From assembly GCA_030041495.1 (NCBI GenBank), contig JASHNT010000017.1, positions 22,411 to 86,410 of the forward strand: a stretch of 64,000 nucleotides of DNA, given 5' to 3'. The stretch's first letter is position 1; each line of letters begins with the position of its first letter. This stretch comes from Bryobacteraceae bacterium (GTDB taxonomy: Bacteria; Acidobacteriota; Terriglobia; Bryobacterales; Bryobacteraceae). The position numbers were made by a program, and so were the translations under genes. The notes beneath the pieces are model-generated. The model was not told the DNA's origin and did no database searches. It worked only from the letters and a program-made list of their open reading frames with translations. Shown here piece by piece: positions 15,243 through 25,700 of the stretch.

Positions 15243-16591
15243 AGCGCGCGCTTGTGGCCGGGGCGCCGGCGGTTGTTGCTTCGTTATGGGCCGCAGCGCT
15301 GTGGGCGCAGGAGCCGCGACAAACTGAAATATCCAATGCTCAAGTAACCCAGGCCCCGCTCGAATCGGTGCGCGTGACCGGAAATCAGCGCATTGCAACG
15401 GAAAAGATTTTGCCGATCCTGGGACTGACCATCGGCCAAACCGTCTCGCGCGCGGATTTCGACGCGGCGCGCGAACGGCTGACCGCGACCAACGCTTTCG
15501 AGACGGTGGGTTACGAGTACAAGCTCGATCCGGCGAAAGGCGGGTTCGATCTGACGGTGGAAGTGCGCGAGGTCGGCGAAGTGTATCCGTACCGCTTCGA
15601 GGGGCTGGGCGTGGACGATCAGGTCTTACGCGAGACGTTGCGTGCGCAGGAGCCGTTGTGGGGCGACCAGATCCCGATTTCCGTGCTCAGCCGCTACGTG
15701 GACGCGATCATTCACGCGGGCGTCCAAGTCGCGGTGACGTGGAAGGTGGAGGTGGCCGCGTCGGGCGCCGAGACGATCGTATTCAAGCCCGCGGCCCGGC
15801 CTCCGGTGATTGCCGAGGTGCGGTTCCGGGGGAACGAGGTGTTGCAGGCTGCCGCGCTGCTGCCGGCCATCAGCGATGTGGCGGTGGGGACGCCGTATTC
15901 AGAGAAGGATCTGCGGAATCAGTTGGACGCTGCGATCCGTCCGCTGTATGAGGCTCGCGGCCGGATTCGCGTGGCGTTTCCGAAGATCGTGGTCGAGCCA
16001 GCGGAGAAGGTCGAAGGAGTAGTGGCGACGGTGACGGTGGATGAAGGCACGGTTTACAAGCTGGGCGAGGTGCGATTCAGCGGAGTGCCGGAGAGCGACC
16101 TGGCGCAGCTTAGGAGGATCGCGGATTTACAGAAAGGCGACACCGCGAACTTCGACGACGTGAAGGCGGCGGTGGGACGCGCGGAGAAGAAGTACCGCGA
16201 CGGCGGGTATCTGCACGTAAGCTCAAAAGTGGAGCGCGAGGTCGACGACGCCAATCACAGCGTGGCGTTGAACGTCGCGCTGGATTTGGGGGCGCAGTAT
16301 CGCTTCGGAAAGCTAACGATCAAGGGGCTGGATCTTTTGGCCGAGCCGGAGATTCGCAAAGCTTGGGGGCCGATGGAAGGGAAACCCTACCAGCCGGATT
16401 ACGCCAACGCCTTTCTGGAAGGGCTGCGCGAGCAGAAGGTGTTCGACAATCCGGTCAAGAGCTCGGCTGAGCCGCATATAAATGAAACGGCAAAGGCCGT
16501 GGACGTGACGCTGAACTTCGGCGATGCGGTGAAGGATAACACGCGTTCGGAGAAGAACCCGTTCGGGACGCCTCCGGAACCGGGTAAATAA
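15239..16591 (+). CDS. POTRA-repeat periplasmic protein (BamA/TamA-like without barrel)
   Basis: The 450-residue product has a signal peptide (Ala-rich stretch ending ALWAQ). It is followed by at least three POTRA-like repeats: SVRVTGNQRIATEKILPILG (about residue 43), PVIAEVRFRGNEVLQAAALL (about 190) and KLGEVRFSGVPESDL (about 275), then KLTIKGLDLLAEPEIRKAW (about 360). The protein ends after the last POTRA in a Pro-rich tail, so the C-terminal 16-strand barrel of BamA/TamA (some 350 residues) is missing. It may be a soluble chaperone-like partner of an outer-membrane assembly machine. Its ATG overlaps the HtrA stop. Confidence 0.8.
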   Translation: MKRALVAGAPAVVASLWAAALWAQEPRQTEISNAQVTQAPLESVRVTGNQRIATEKILPILGLTIGQTVSRADFDAARERLTATNAFETVGYEYKLDPAKGGFDLTVEVREVGEVYPYRFEGLGVDDQVLRETLRAQEPLWGDQIPISVLSRYVDAIIHAGVQVAVTWKVEVAASGAETIVFKPAARPPVIAEVRFRGNEVLQAAALLPAISDVAVGTPYSEKDLRNQLDAAIRPLYEARGRIRVAFPKIVVEPAEKVEGVVATVTVDEGTVYKLGEVRFSGVPESDLAQLRRIADLQKGDTANFDDVKAAVGRAEKKYRDGGYLHVSSKVEREVDDANHSVALNVALDLGAQYRFGKLTIKGLDLLAEPEIRKAWGPMEGKPYQPDYANAFLEGLREQKVFDNPVKSSAEPHINETAKAVDVTLNFGDAVKDNTRSEKNPFGTPPEPGK

Positions 16592-16712
16592 TCGCCGGAC
16601 CCCAGATATCCGAACGTAACCCGGATCAACCCGGTTGACACCGGCTATCAATTGTAGTAATTTCACCTGAGCGCGAAGAAGCAAGGCGCGTCTGACAAAA
16701 GGGGGGGAGTTC

Positions 16713-19700
16713 ATGTCCGTTTCGTTTATGCGTTGCGGAGTATTTGCTGTGGCCTTTGCGGCCTTCGCTTGGGGTCAAGTCGGCAACGGAACCATTACGG
16801 GGACGGTTCAAGATCCGGCCGGAGCCGTGATTGCCGCGGCCAAGGTTGACGCGAAGAACGCCGACACCGGCGTGGTTTATTCTTCTGCGACGACCAACGC
16901 AGGCAATTATACGATTACCGATTTGCCCGTAGGAACATATACGGTGACGGCGACCGTGATGGGGTTCAAGACGTACACGCACTCGAATCTGCAAGTCGCG
17001 GCGGCGGCCACGCTCCGGGAGGACATCACGCTCCAGGTCGGCAACGCTGCTGAGGCAGTGACGGTGACGGCGGAATCGAGTTTGCTCAAGACCGAAACCG
17101 GCGATCTTTCAACCAACATTACCGTCAAGGAAATCGACGACCTGCCGCTGATGGGCATCGGCGCCACGCAATCGGGCACGTCTGGCTACCGCAATCCCTA
17201 CGACGTGGTGGACATGCTGGCCGGAGTGGTCAATTACAACGCCGCGAACGACATTGGACTGAACGTGAACGGACTCACCATGCAGTCGATGCTGGTGGAC
17301 GGCCAAGAAGCGTCCACGCGCGTGTTGGGTATCGGCGGAACCGGACAGTATTACCAGATCGGGCAGATGGGTGTGGACTCGATTCAGGAAGTGTCGTACC
17401 AGACCAGCAACTACGCGCCGGAATACGGCACGGCGAGCTCGGTGGTGATTAACCAGACCATGAAGTCCGGAACGAATCAATGGCACGGCAGCGGATACGA
17501 TTACTTCGTCAACGAAGACCTGAATGCAGGTGAGCCGTTCAGCATCAGCGGGTGCGAGGCAGGGGTCAACGGCGTGAGCGCTTGCAGCGGCCTTGGCGGA
17601 AGCGGAGGGAAGTATCAACCTCGGCAGCGACGCAACGATTTCGGCGGCACCTTGGGCGGCCCGATCTACATTCCCAAGATCTACGACGGCCACAACAAGA
17701 GCTTCTTCTTCTTCAGCTACGAGCAGTACGCTGAAACCGATTTCTACACCTTTGGCGATACAGTGGCGGCGCCCGCATATATCGGGGGTAATTTTTCCGC
17801 GATCTCAGCGAACGGGAATTGCAGCCTGTGCTCAACCTACGGAATTCCGACCACGGCGCTGGGAGGCTCGAAGGCTCAACTCGACCCGGCGGGCAACACC
17901 ATGTTCGCCAACGAGATTTATAACCCGATGTCCACTGCGGTCAACCCCAGCACGGGACTGGCTTATTCAAGTCCGTTCATGAACAATACGATTCCGGCAA
18001 CGATGTTTTCGCCGCTGACGGTGAAGCTGCAGACTCTGATCTCATCGTTGGGCGTGTCGGCTCAGAACGCCAGCCTAACGGGCAATTACACCGGTCATAT
18101 TCCCGGTGTGCGTTACTCGGCAATTCCGTCGATCAAGGTCGATCACAATCTGGACAGCAAGGACAAGCTGTCTTTCTTCTACTCCGAGAACAACACCGTG
18201 GGCCAGATTTCCTCGCCCCTGGGGAATGCGGACGGTTTGCCGACTGAGATCGGCCAGTATCGCGGCACTTTCATTCCCACCTGGACGGAGCGGTTGAATT
18301 ACGACCGGACGCTGTCACCAACGCTGCTGCTGCACATCGGCGGGGGATACATCCGGACCACTTTCAGCGACCGCGCGCCATTTCTGAACTTCCAACCGTC
18401 GCAGTTCGGGCTGGTTGGAATGGTCCAGGCACGCCAATTTCCGACGTTCACCGGAATGTGCGTCATCCCGACCGGGTCGACCTCCTGCTCGGGTGAGGGC
18501 GGCATGCAACCCATCGGGACCGCGGGCCAGGGGCAGAATTGGGACGTCGAGGGAAAGCAGACCTACGTCACGAGCCTAACCTGGATTAAAGGTGCGCACA
18601 CCTTCAAATTCGGCGCTAACCTTACGCTGGAGGGCGTCACTGCCGGACCCATTTCGGGTATGACCTTCACCACTGGTATCGGACCCACGTCAGAGCCATT
18701 CGCGCCCACGGCGAACTTTAATGGGTTCACTACCGGATTCGGCTATGCGAGCTGGCTACTGGGCGATTATTCGGCCACCACGCAGACTCCGACCATCGAT
18801 CCCCGCCAGCAGGCCGCGGATTGGGCCTTGTATGCTCAGGATTCCTGGAAAGTCACTCGCAAACTCACCGTGGATTACGGCTTGCGCTGGGATCTGTACG
18901 GTGTCGAGCATGAAGAGTACGGTCGCTGGGGACAGTTCAACGAAGCCGCGATCAACAACAATGCAGGCGGCCACCCCGGGTCGACCATTTTCGCCAGCAA
19001 CTGCAACTGTAACTTCTACCAGCCGGTGTATCCCTACGGTATCGGGCCGAGACTCGGCGTCGCGTATCAGATCGATCCCAAAACCGTGTTCCGCGCCGGT
19101 TGGGGGTTCACTTATGCGCTGACCGAGAATGCCGCTGGCGGCACGGTGTCCACCAACGGGGCCTACGCAGTTGCCGCCAATAGTCCGTCCTACGTCCCAG
19201 CGGCAGGTTGCGGCGGATCCGCGACCACCTCTTGCCAATTCGTGAACGATCAGACCCCTGGATTCATCGTCGCGCCGATATGGCCGGTCACCCAAAACGT
19301 GTGGCCGGTGGTGGGGACAGCGGGTGTCACCGGCCAGGTTCCGGTGTTGCCGGATCCGAACCAAAATCGGCCGCCGCGAGTCAACCAGTTCAGTCTCGGC
19401 TTCCAGCGCGAGATCACCCGCAGCTTCATCCTGGAGGCCTCGTATGTGGGCAACCGAGCTGCGTGGCTGAGCCAATCCTGCGCCGCGGCGTCAACCCTTG
19501 TGGTGCAGCAGACGGCGGGTTGCAATGGCAACGGTCCTCTAACTCACGTCTCTCCGCAGACTTACGCGCAATGGGGCCTGTGGCCCTATCCGGGAACGGG
19601 ACCCTGCCAGGCGGGTCTGTCCGGGCTGGGGACTGTGTGCGAAACCAGCAGCTACATTGATGCGCCGTCGGGTGTGAGCTGCACTGCGGGAAACGATTGC

Positions 19701-20681
19701 GATCGCGCGCTGCTCACGCTGCCGCTTAGCAGCGTCGTGGTGCAGCAGCATTTAGCGCAATGGGGCATCACCAGCTATTTGCCCTATAGCGGATTCCCCA
19801 CCAGCAGCGCACTTTCCACCATTGTTGGCAGGCCGTACCCGCAATACGGCGCTATAGGGGCGACATCGACGCCCACTGCGGACTCCAAATACGATTCGCT
19901 TCAGGTAAAAGCGACCAAGAGGCTTTCCCATGGATTGCAGGCCAGCGGCTACTTCACCTGGGCGCAGGGGTTCTACAGCGGAGCGTACCAGGATTACTAC
20001 AATCCAAAAAGCAATCAGTGGTCCCTGATGCAGATTCCGCCGCGCGTTCTAAGCTTCAACCTCATCTACCAGGTGCCGCGGCCCACTTTCACCAATTCCA
20101 AGCTGGTGCAAAGCCTGCTCAAAGATTGGCAGATCGGCGGCTTCGCTTTGTACCAGAGCGGAGCCTTCCTGGCCGTCCCCGCCACGACAACCCCCGAATT
20201 CCTGCCCACGTTCGACGTCTACGTGAAGGGTCAGCCTCTGTACACGCCGGGCGTCAATGTGAACAACCTGGGCAGCTACAATCCCTACACCACACAGGTG
20301 TTGAATCCGGCTGCCTGGGCGCAATGTCCGGTGAATACCAACTGCGGCGATTCCGGGAATGACTACCTCAAGAATTTCCGCGGTCCGCGCACGCCGAGAG
20401 AAAACGCGAACTTCGGACGTAACTTCCGCATCAAGGAGAGGTGGAACTTCCAGCTTCGCGCCGAGTTCACCAACATCTTCAACCGCACGTTGATGCCGAA
20501 TCCGAGCACGGCCAATCCGCAGAACGCGGTCACGCATAACTCTCAGGGCATCCTGACCAGCGGCTTCGGAGTCATCGACGTGTACCAGGCACCGAATACA
20601 GCGAACATCTTCGACGGAACCTCGGCCGCAACCACATTGGCCGCGCGGCAAGGAATGATCGTCGGACGGTTCTCGTTCTGA
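16713..20681 (+). CDS. Oar-like TonB-dependent outer-membrane receptor
   Basis: The 1322-residue product has a signal peptide (VFAVAFAAFAWGQ) and a carboxypeptidase-regulatory-like beta-sandwich (GTITGTVQDPAGAVIAAAKV to about residue 110). A plug region follows (LSTNITVKEIDDLPL, VVDMLAGVVNYN, about 130-250), then a long barrel ending in an aromatic C-terminus (VGRFSF). Such receptors are greatly expanded in acidobacteria and typically carry large substrates such as sugars or oligomers. The start follows a strong purine run (GGGGGGGAG). No TonB/ExbB gene or hydrolase neighbour is present to name the substrate. Confidence 0.9.
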   Translation: MSVSFMRCGVFAVAFAAFAWGQVGNGTITGTVQDPAGAVIAAAKVDAKNADTGVVYSSATTNAGNYTITDLPVGTYTVTATVMGFKTYTHSNLQVAAAATLREDITLQVGNAAEAVTVTAESSLLKTETGDLSTNITVKEIDDLPLMGIGATQSGTSGYRNPYDVVDMLAGVVNYNAANDIGLNVNGLTMQSMLVDGQEASTRVLGIGGTGQYYQIGQMGVDSIQEVSYQTSNYAPEYGTASSVVINQTMKSGTNQWHGSGYDYFVNEDLNAGEPFSISGCEAGVNGVSACSGLGGSGGKYQPRQRRNDFGGTLGGPIYIPKIYDGHNKSFFFFSYEQYAETDFYTFGDTVAAPAYIGGNFSAISANGNCSLCSTYGIPTTALGGSKAQLDPAGNTMFANEIYNPMSTAVNPSTGLAYSSPFMNNTIPATMFSPLTVKLQTLISSLGVSAQNASLTGNYTGHIPGVRYSAIPSIKVDHNLDSKDKLSFFYSENNTVGQISSPLGNADGLPTEIGQYRGTFIPTWTERLNYDRTLSPTLLLHIGGGYIRTTFSDRAPFLNFQPSQFGLVGMVQARQFPTFTGMCVIPTGSTSCSGEGGMQPIGTAGQGQNWDVEGKQTYVTSLTWIKGAHTFKFGANLTLEGVTAGPISGMTFTTGIGPTSEPFAPTANFNGFTTGFGYASWLLGDYSATTQTPTIDPRQQAADWALYAQDSWKVTRKLTVDYGLRWDLYGVEHEEYGRWGQFNEAAINNNAGGHPGSTIFASNCNCNFYQPVYPYGIGPRLGVAYQIDPKTVFRAGWGFTYALTENAAGGTVSTNGAYAVAANSPSYVPAAGCGGSATTSCQFVNDQTPGFIVAPIWPVTQNVWPVVGTAGVTGQVPVLPDPNQNRPPRVNQFSLGFQREITRSFILEASYVGNRAAWLSQSCAAASTLVVQQTAGCNGNGPLTHVSPQTYAQWGLWPYPGTGPCQAGLSGLGTVCETSSYIDAPSGVSCTAGNDCDRALLTLPLSSVVVQQHLAQWGITSYLPYSGFPTSSALSTIVGRPYPQYGAIGATSTPTADSKYDSLQVKATKRLSHGLQASGYFTWAQGFYSGAYQDYYNPKSNQWSLMQIPPRVLSFNLIYQVPRPTFTNSKLVQSLLKDWQIGGFALYQSGAFLAVPATTTPEFLPTFDVYVKGQPLYTPGVNVNNLGSYNPYTTQVLNPAAWAQCPVNTNCGDSGNDYLKNFRGPRTPRENANFGRNFRIKERWNFQLRAEFTNIFNRTLMPNPSTANPQNAVTHNSQGILTSGFGVIDVYQAPNTANIFDGTSAATTLAARQGMIVGRFSF

Positions 20682-20729
20682 AATCAGCCGGGAATCCGGC
20701 ACGGATAAGTTAACGCGAATGGAAAAGGA

Positions 20730-23165
20730 TCATTCGTAGCGAAGGGCGACCAGCGGATCCACCCGTGTCGCCCGCAGGGCCGGTATCAGGCAAGCGGCGA
20801 GGGAGACGATCGCCAGGACAATCGCCACCAGCGCGAGGGTTAGCGGATCGCGCGCGCTGACGCCGAACAGGAGACTCGCCAGCAGGCGGGTAATCGCTAA
20901 AGCGCCGGCGAAACCAAGCACCAGGCCGGTCAACGCGAGCGTTAAGCCGCTGGCCAAGACCATTCGCAGAAGGCTCGTGGAGCTTGCCCCCAGCGCGGCG
21001 CGAATGCCGAGCTCGTGTGTGCGCTGTACCACACTATAAGAGATGACGCCGTAGATGCCGACGGCAGCGAGCAGCAAGGCGATGGCGGCAAAGACAGCCA
21101 GCAGCATGGTTTGAAGGCGGTCCGGTCCGAGCGTCTGGGCCTTGACCTCGTCCAAGGTGCGAATGTCGCTCAAGGCCTGATCCTTGTTGACTCCGTCGAC
21201 GGCCGTGCGAATGGATTTTTGGAGTGCTTCCGGCGCGAGATTTCCGCGCACTACCAGGCCGACGCCGTAAGCCGGGCTTTGTTCATTCGAGACATAGAAG
21301 CCGGCGCTGGTGACGTCGTTGAGCCCGCTAATTTTTTCATCCGCGATCACGCCGACAATTTCCCAGGGGATCTCCGGACCGAGAGCGGTCTGGCCGGGCA
21401 CGATTTCCTGAATGCGGACGCGCCGGCCCATCGGGTCCTGGTTTGCGAAATATTTCTTGGCGAAGGTTTCGTTGACGACGGTGACGGGGGGAGCACCCTT
21501 GGTGTCGTGCTCATTTAGCACGCGGCCCTCTTTGAGCTTGATGCCCAGGGTTTCGAAGTAGGAGGGACTCACCATTTTGAAGAAGCCTCCGGGGCGGTGC
21601 GCGCGGTCGAGCTCCGGTTGGCCGACGATCTGGAAAGGCATGCCGTAGCCCCAGCCTTGCAGAGGCAGCGCGGAGGCGACGGCGGCGCGGCGCACTCCGG
21701 GAACGGATTCGATGGCGGATTGGATCTGGCGCAGGTATTGGTTGAGCTGAGCGGGGTCGGGGTATTGGGTCTGGGGGATGGGAAGGTTCATGGTCAGCAC
21801 GTTGGTGGAATCGAAGCCGGTGTCGACGTGCAGGAGGCTCGAAAAACTGCGCAGCAGCAAGCCGGAGCCGGCGAGCAGTACGAACGCCAGGGCGACTTCT
21901 GCGATGACCAACCCGTCACGCAATCGTTTATGAGCCCGGCCGGGGGTCGCGCTGCGTCCGCTTTCCTTCATCGAGCCGGCGAGATCGGGCGAGCTGGCCT
22001 GCAGCGCCGGAGCCATGCCGAACAGGATACCAGTGGCGACGGAAATGGCGAGAGCGAAGAGCAGGACGTGGAGGTTCATCTTCACATCGGCTTCGGCAGG
22101 CAGTGAAAAGGGCGGGACTAGGGCTTTCAATCCGCGCATCAGGGCGTAGCCGAGACCCAGGCCGAAGACGCCTCCGGCGATCGATAGAATCACGTTTTCG
22201 GTGAGGAACTGGCGGATCAAGCGGACACGACTCGCGCCGAGCGACGCTCGGACGGCGACTTCGCGTTCGCGCGAAAGGCCACGGGCTAGTGCCAGGTTCG
22301 CCAGGTTCGCGCAGCCGATCAGCAGCACCATGCCGACCGCACCCAGCATGACGTATATGGAGGTGCGCAATCCGGGCGAGGAGACAACTTCGGTCATCGG
22401 GTCGACGGCGACGCTCCAGCCCTTGTTGGAATCCGGGTAGGCTTGCGAGATGCGCGCTCCGATGGCTTCCATTTGCGCGCGGGCTTGCGCCAGAGTGACG
22501 CCGGGCTTCATCTTGGCGATCGCGCCGAACCAATGGAAATTACGGGTCATATTGGACGGCTCGAAGGTGAGAGGCTCCCAGATTTGCGCGTAGGTGCGGT
22601 CATAGACGGTGCCTTGCGGCATGACGCCGACTACTTGGTAGGAATCTCCGTTGAGGCGGATGCTGCGGTTAAGGATGGAGGGATCGGAGCCGAACTGAGT
22701 TTCCCACAGCGCGTGGCTGAGGATCACCACCTGATTCTTGCCGGGCTGATCTTCGTCCTCGCGGAAACTGCGGCCGAGTACTGGCCGGATGCCTTCGATA
22801 TCGAAGTAGTGAGGCGAGACGCGCGCGCCGCGGAGCAGGGTCGGCTGAGCGACTCCGGTGAGCGTGGCGGACCATCCCCTCTGGCCGGCCATGTATTGGA
22901 AGACGGTGTTCTGGTTCACCCAGTCCAAGTAATTCAGCGTGGAGATTCCGTTGGGTCCGCCGTCGGGCCGCTTTTCGAGCACGCGCACGATGCGGTCCGG
23001 GTTGGGGTACGGGAGCGGGTTGAGCAGGACTCCATCGACGAAGCTGAAGATGGCGGTGTTCGCGCCAATGCCGAGGGCGAGAGTGAGCAGCGCCACTACC
23101 GCGAAGCCGGGGCTTTTGCGGAGCGTGCGAGCGGTGTAGCGCAGGTCTTGCAGCAAGGTGGACAT
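20730..23165 (-). CDS. ADOP-type orphan FtsX/MacB permease
   Basis: The product is 811 residues from ATG 23165, which has AGGGAAG upstream; the frame runs 17 residues longer to 23216. It contains two MacB_PCD/FtsX halves: an N-terminal membrane segment ([29 protein letters not shown], given here by its position, residues 21-49), a periplasmic core, three central helices (about 280-400), a second periplasmic core and C-terminal helices. It ends in [14 protein letters not shown], the hallmark of this acidobacterial family. No ABC ATPase is adjacent, as usual for these orphans. It is divergent from scpA and converges on the TonB receptor. Confidence 0.9.
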   Translation of the reverse strand: MSTLLQDLRYTARTLRKSPGFAVVALLTLALGIGANTAIFSFVDGVLLNPLPYPNPDRIVRVLEKRPDGGPNGISTLNYLDWVNQNTVFQYMAGQRGWSATLTGVAQPTLLRGARVSPHYFDIEGIRPVLGRSFREDEDQPGKNQVVILSHALWETQFGSDPSILNRSIRLNGDSYQVVGVMPQGTVYDRTYAQIWEPLTFEPSNMTRNFHWFGAIAKMKPGVTLAQARAQMEAIGARISQAYPDSNKGWSVAVDPMTEVVSSPGLRTSIYVMLGAVGMVLLIGCANLANLALARGLSREREVAVRASLGASRVRLIRQFLTENVILSIAGGVFGLGLGYALMRGLKALVPPFSLPAEADVKMNLHVLLFALAISVATGILFGMAPALQASSPDLAGSMKESGRSATPGRAHKRLRDGLVIAEVALAFVLLAGSGLLLRSFSSLLHVDTGFDSTNVLTMNLPIPQTQYPDPAQLNQYLRQIQSAIESVPGVRRAAVASALPLQGWGYGMPFQIVGQPELDRAHRPGGFFKMVSPSYFETLGIKLKEGRVLNEHDTKGAPPVTVVNETFAKKYFANQDPMGRRVRIQEIVPGQTALGPEIPWEIVGVIADEKISGLNDVTSAGFYVSNEQSPAYGVGLVVRGNLAPEALQKSIRTAVDGVNKDQALSDIRTLDEVKAQTLGPDRLQTMLLAVFAAIALLLAAVGIYGVISYSVVQRTHELGIRAALGASSTSLLRMVLASGLTLALTGLVLGFAGALAITRLLASLLFGVSARDPLTLALVAIVLAIVSLAACLIPALRATRVDPLVALRYE

Positions 23166-23233
23166 AAGGCTTCCCTGGCTATAATACGCGGTTGGAGCGG
23201 CTTGGTTACGCCCCAATGTTATCCTGAACCGTA

Positions 23234-24010
23234 GTGGCTTCCCCGCTGAATTTTCACCTGGAACAATACGAAGGCCCGCTGGACCTGTTGCTGGATTTGA
23301 TCCGCAAGCAGGAGATCAACATCTACGACATCCCCATCGCCAAGATCACGCAGCAGTATCTGGAGTACATGCAGCGGGCCACGGAGATGAACATCGAGCT
23401 GAGCGCGGAGTTCGTGTTCATGGCGGCGACGCTGATCCACATCAAGAGCCGGATGCTGTTGCCCAGGGATCCGGAGCTCGAAAAACTCCTGCCGGAAGAG
23501 GATCCGCGCAAGGAACTGGTGGAGCGGCTTCTGGAGCGGGAACGCTTCAAGACCGCCGCGGAGATGCTGCACGAAAAACGCGTGATCGAGGAAGCGGTGT
23601 GGACCAACGCGCAGATGGAGCAGTTCCGCGCGGAGGCGGGCGAGCCGGAGCTCGCGGTGACGCTCTTCGATCTGGTGAAGACGTTTCAGTCGGTGCTGGA
23701 GCGGTCAAAGAAGCGGCCGATGTACGAGATCTCGACCGAAGAGGTCAGCGTGCCGGACATGATCCGCTATCTCCGCAAGGTGTTCGATCGCGAAAACGAG
23801 GTCGCGGCGGAGGAGCTATTTGAGCGGCAGCGCAGCCGGCGCTCGATGATCTGCCTGTTCCTAGCGGTGCTGGAGCTGGTGAAGCTGCAGGCGCTGGGGC
23901 TGACGCAGACCGGCACGTTCGGCCAGATCGGATTGAAGCGGCTGAAGGGATTTGAAGCGGCGTTTTCGGCCAACGGGACGGTCGCCGCCATTGAAGAGGG
24001 GTATCACTGA
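23234..24010 (+). CDS. scpA: Segregation and condensation protein A (kleisin)
   Basis: The 258-residue product is the kleisin that bridges SMC heads and binds ScpB in chromosome condensation. The N-terminus ([20 protein letters not shown]) and the [24 protein letters not shown] helix around residues 60-80 are diagnostic. The C-terminal winged helix is at about 180-240 ([17 protein letters not shown]). It begins at GTG 23234 without a strong Shine-Dalgarno. scpB starts 3 bases after its stop, and rluB follows, the widespread scpA-scpB-rluB order. Confidence 0.95.
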   Translation: MASPLNFHLEQYEGPLDLLLDLIRKQEINIYDIPIAKITQQYLEYMQRATEMNIELSAEFVFMAATLIHIKSRMLLPRDPELEKLLPEEDPRKELVERLLERERFKTAAEMLHEKRVIEEAVWTNAQMEQFRAEAGEPELAVTLFDLVKTFQSVLERSKKRPMYEISTEEVSVPDMIRYLRKVFDRENEVAAEELFERQRSRRSMICLFLAVLELVKLQALGLTQTGTFGQIGLKRLKGFEAAFSANGTVAAIEEGYH

Positions 24011-24012
24011 TC

Positions 24013-24702
24013 GTGGATGAAATGGAAGTGACGGCGGCGGAGAGCCAGCCTGCCGGAAACGAAGAAACGCGCGTGGAAGAGGCGAAAATCAAGGCGATCC
24101 TGGAAGCCATCGTGTACGTGACCGACGAGCCGCTCTCGGCGCAGCAGATCGCCGCGGCGCTGGGCCATCCCCTGGACAAGGTCAAACGCCTGCTTGACGA
24201 TCTGGTGGAAGAATACGCGCGGCCGGAGCGCGGCTTGGGCATTCGCGAAGTCGCCGGCGGATATAAGATGTCCACCAAGGCGGAGCATCACGAAGCGGTA
24301 CGGGCGTTCGTGAAGAAGCTGACGCCTCCGCTGAAGCTGTCTTTGGCCGCGCTGGAGACTCTGGCGGTGATCGCATACAAACAGCCGGTGACCGCTCCGG
24401 AAATTATGGACATTCGCGGAGTGCAGGGCGCGGGCGTGCTGAAGACGCTGCTCGACCGCAAGCTGATCGCGGAGTCCGGGCGCAAGAAGGTGGTCGGGCA
24501 GCCGATTCTGTACAAGACCACGAAGGATTTCCTGGTGCAGTTCGGGTTGAAGGATTTGAGCGAGCTTCCGACGCTCAAAGAGTTCGAGGAGCTGGGGCGG
24601 ATGGAGATCGTCGAAGATCAGCCTCCGGCTGCGTCGAGTGCTGTGGCCCAGCCAGAACCGGGCGACCTAGATCCGGAAACCCCTGCGGCCGAGAATGCCT
24701 GA
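24013..24702 (+). CDS. scpB: Segregation and condensation protein B
   Basis: The product is 229 residues with two winged-helix domains: the first at about residues 20-95 (IKAILEAIVYVTDEPLSAQQ), the second at about 100-170 (LSLAALETLAVIAYKQPVTA then IMDIRGVQGAGVLKTLLDRK). The acidic/Ala tail (residues 195-229) is variable in the family. ScpB dimers bind the ScpA linker and regulate the SMC ring. It begins at GTG 24013 and overlaps rluB by 8 bases. Confidence 0.94.
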   Translation: MDEMEVTAAESQPAGNEETRVEEAKIKAILEAIVYVTDEPLSAQQIAAALGHPLDKVKRLLDDLVEEYARPERGLGIREVAGGYKMSTKAEHHEAVRAFVKKLTPPLKLSLAALETLAVIAYKQPVTAPEIMDIRGVQGAGVLKTLLDRKLIAESGRKKVVGQPILYKTTKDFLVQFGLKDLSELPTLKEFEELGRMEIVEDQPPAASSAVAQPEPGDLDPETPAAENA

Positions 24703-25435
24703 GGAAAGGCTCCAGAAAATTTTATCTCAAGCCGGCATCGCCAGCCGGCGCAAGGCCGAGGAGCTGATCGTCCAAGGCCGCGTCTCGGTCAACGGCCAGA
24801 CAGTGGACACACTGGGCTCGAAGGCCGACCTGGAGGTCGACCATATAAAGGTTGACGGCCAGCTTCTGCATGCTCCCAAGAAGCATATCTATCTTGCGCT
24901 GAACAAGCCTAAGGGCTGCGTGACCACGACGTCGGATCCGGAAGGCCGCGAGACGGTGATGCATCTGCTGCGTGGCGTGAAGGGGCGCGTGTTTCCGGTG
25001 GGCCGGCTGGATTACGCGAGCGAAGGCCTGTTACTGTTCACCAACGACGGCGATTTCGCGCACAAGATCACCGCTCCGGGGAGCCGCATCAAGAAGACTT
25101 ACGTGGTGAAGGTGAACGGGCCCTTGACCGAGGAACAGGAGCGGCACTTCCGCGAAGGCGTGCCGCTGCATGGACGCAAGACCTCGCCCGCGGAGCTGAA
25201 GCGGATCAAGCCGGGCGCGAATCCGTGGTACGAGGTGCGCATCACCGAGGGCCGGCAGAACCAGATCCGCATCATGTTCAAACATTTCGGGCGGTTGGTG
25301 GAGAAGCTGCGGAGGGTGAAGATCGGGTTCTTGGAGCTGGACCTGGCTCCGGGGCGCTACCGCATGCTGACTTTGTCGGAGGTCGAACGGTTCCGGAAGC
25401 TGCTGGGGATGGAGGAGGCCGGCTCGGGCGAGTGA
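24695..25435 (+). CDS. rluB: 23S rRNA pseudouridine synthase (RluB/RsuA family)
   Basis: The product is 246 residues. The N-terminal S4 RNA-binding domain (RLQKILSQAGIASRRKAEEL, to about residue 60) is followed by the RsuA-type synthase core, with the catalytic Asp in GRLDYASEGLLLFTNDGDF (about residues 110-125) and the C-terminal EGRNQIR-like motif, here EGRQNQIRIMFKHFG. RluB modifies U2605 of 23S rRNA in E. coli. Whether this copy is RluB, RluE or RsuA is inferred from its place after scpB. Confidence 0.9.
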   Translation: MPEERLQKILSQAGIASRRKAEELIVQGRVSVNGQTVDTLGSKADLEVDHIKVDGQLLHAPKKHIYLALNKPKGCVTTTSDPEGRETVMHLLRGVKGRVFPVGRLDYASEGLLLFTNDGDFAHKITAPGSRIKKTYVVKVNGPLTEEQERHFREGVPLHGRKTSPAELKRIKPGANPWYEVRITEGRQNQIRIMFKHFGRLVEKLRRVKIGFLELDLAPGRYRMLTLSEVERFRKLLGMEEAGSGE

Positions 25436-25481
25436 GCCGGCGATGGCGCGGGCTTTTCGCTATGATGGGTTCGTGGACCGG

Positions 25482-25700
25482 ATGACGCTGACGGCAGTCT
25501 ACATGAAGGTTCAGGAGGGCTACATCGCGTTTACCGAAGAGCTTCCCGGGGCGAACTCCCAGGGAGCGACGCTCGGAGAAGCTCGTGCCAACCTAGCCGA
25601 AGCGGTTCGGATGGTCCTCGAAGCGAATCGAGACCTGGCCGAGGAATCGATCTTGGGGACCGATGTTATTCGTGAGCCTCTGAGCGTTTCAGGCGCTTGA
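25482..25700 (+). CDS. HicB-family antitoxin (N-terminal-domain form)
   Basis: The product is 72 residues from ATG 25482; in-frame starts at 25443 (ATG) or 25473 (GTG) are possible. The partial-RNase-H-fold HicB domain is clear: VQEGYIAFTEELPGANSQGA and LGEARANLAEAVRMVLEANR. HicB proteins neutralise the HicA mRNA interferase and repress the operon. Its stop overlaps a TTG that would start the HicA remnant next to it, the normal hicBA layout, but that HicA is frameshifted. This antitoxin may therefore stand alone. Confidence 0.75.
   Translation: MTLTAVYMKVQEGYIAFTEELPGANSQGATLGEARANLAEAVRMVLEANRDLAEESILGTDVIREPLSVSGA

Noticed and set aside
22443..23234. Plus-strand frame opposite the first ADOP permease
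   Set aside because: Antisense shadow; the permease on the minus strand has complete family architecture.
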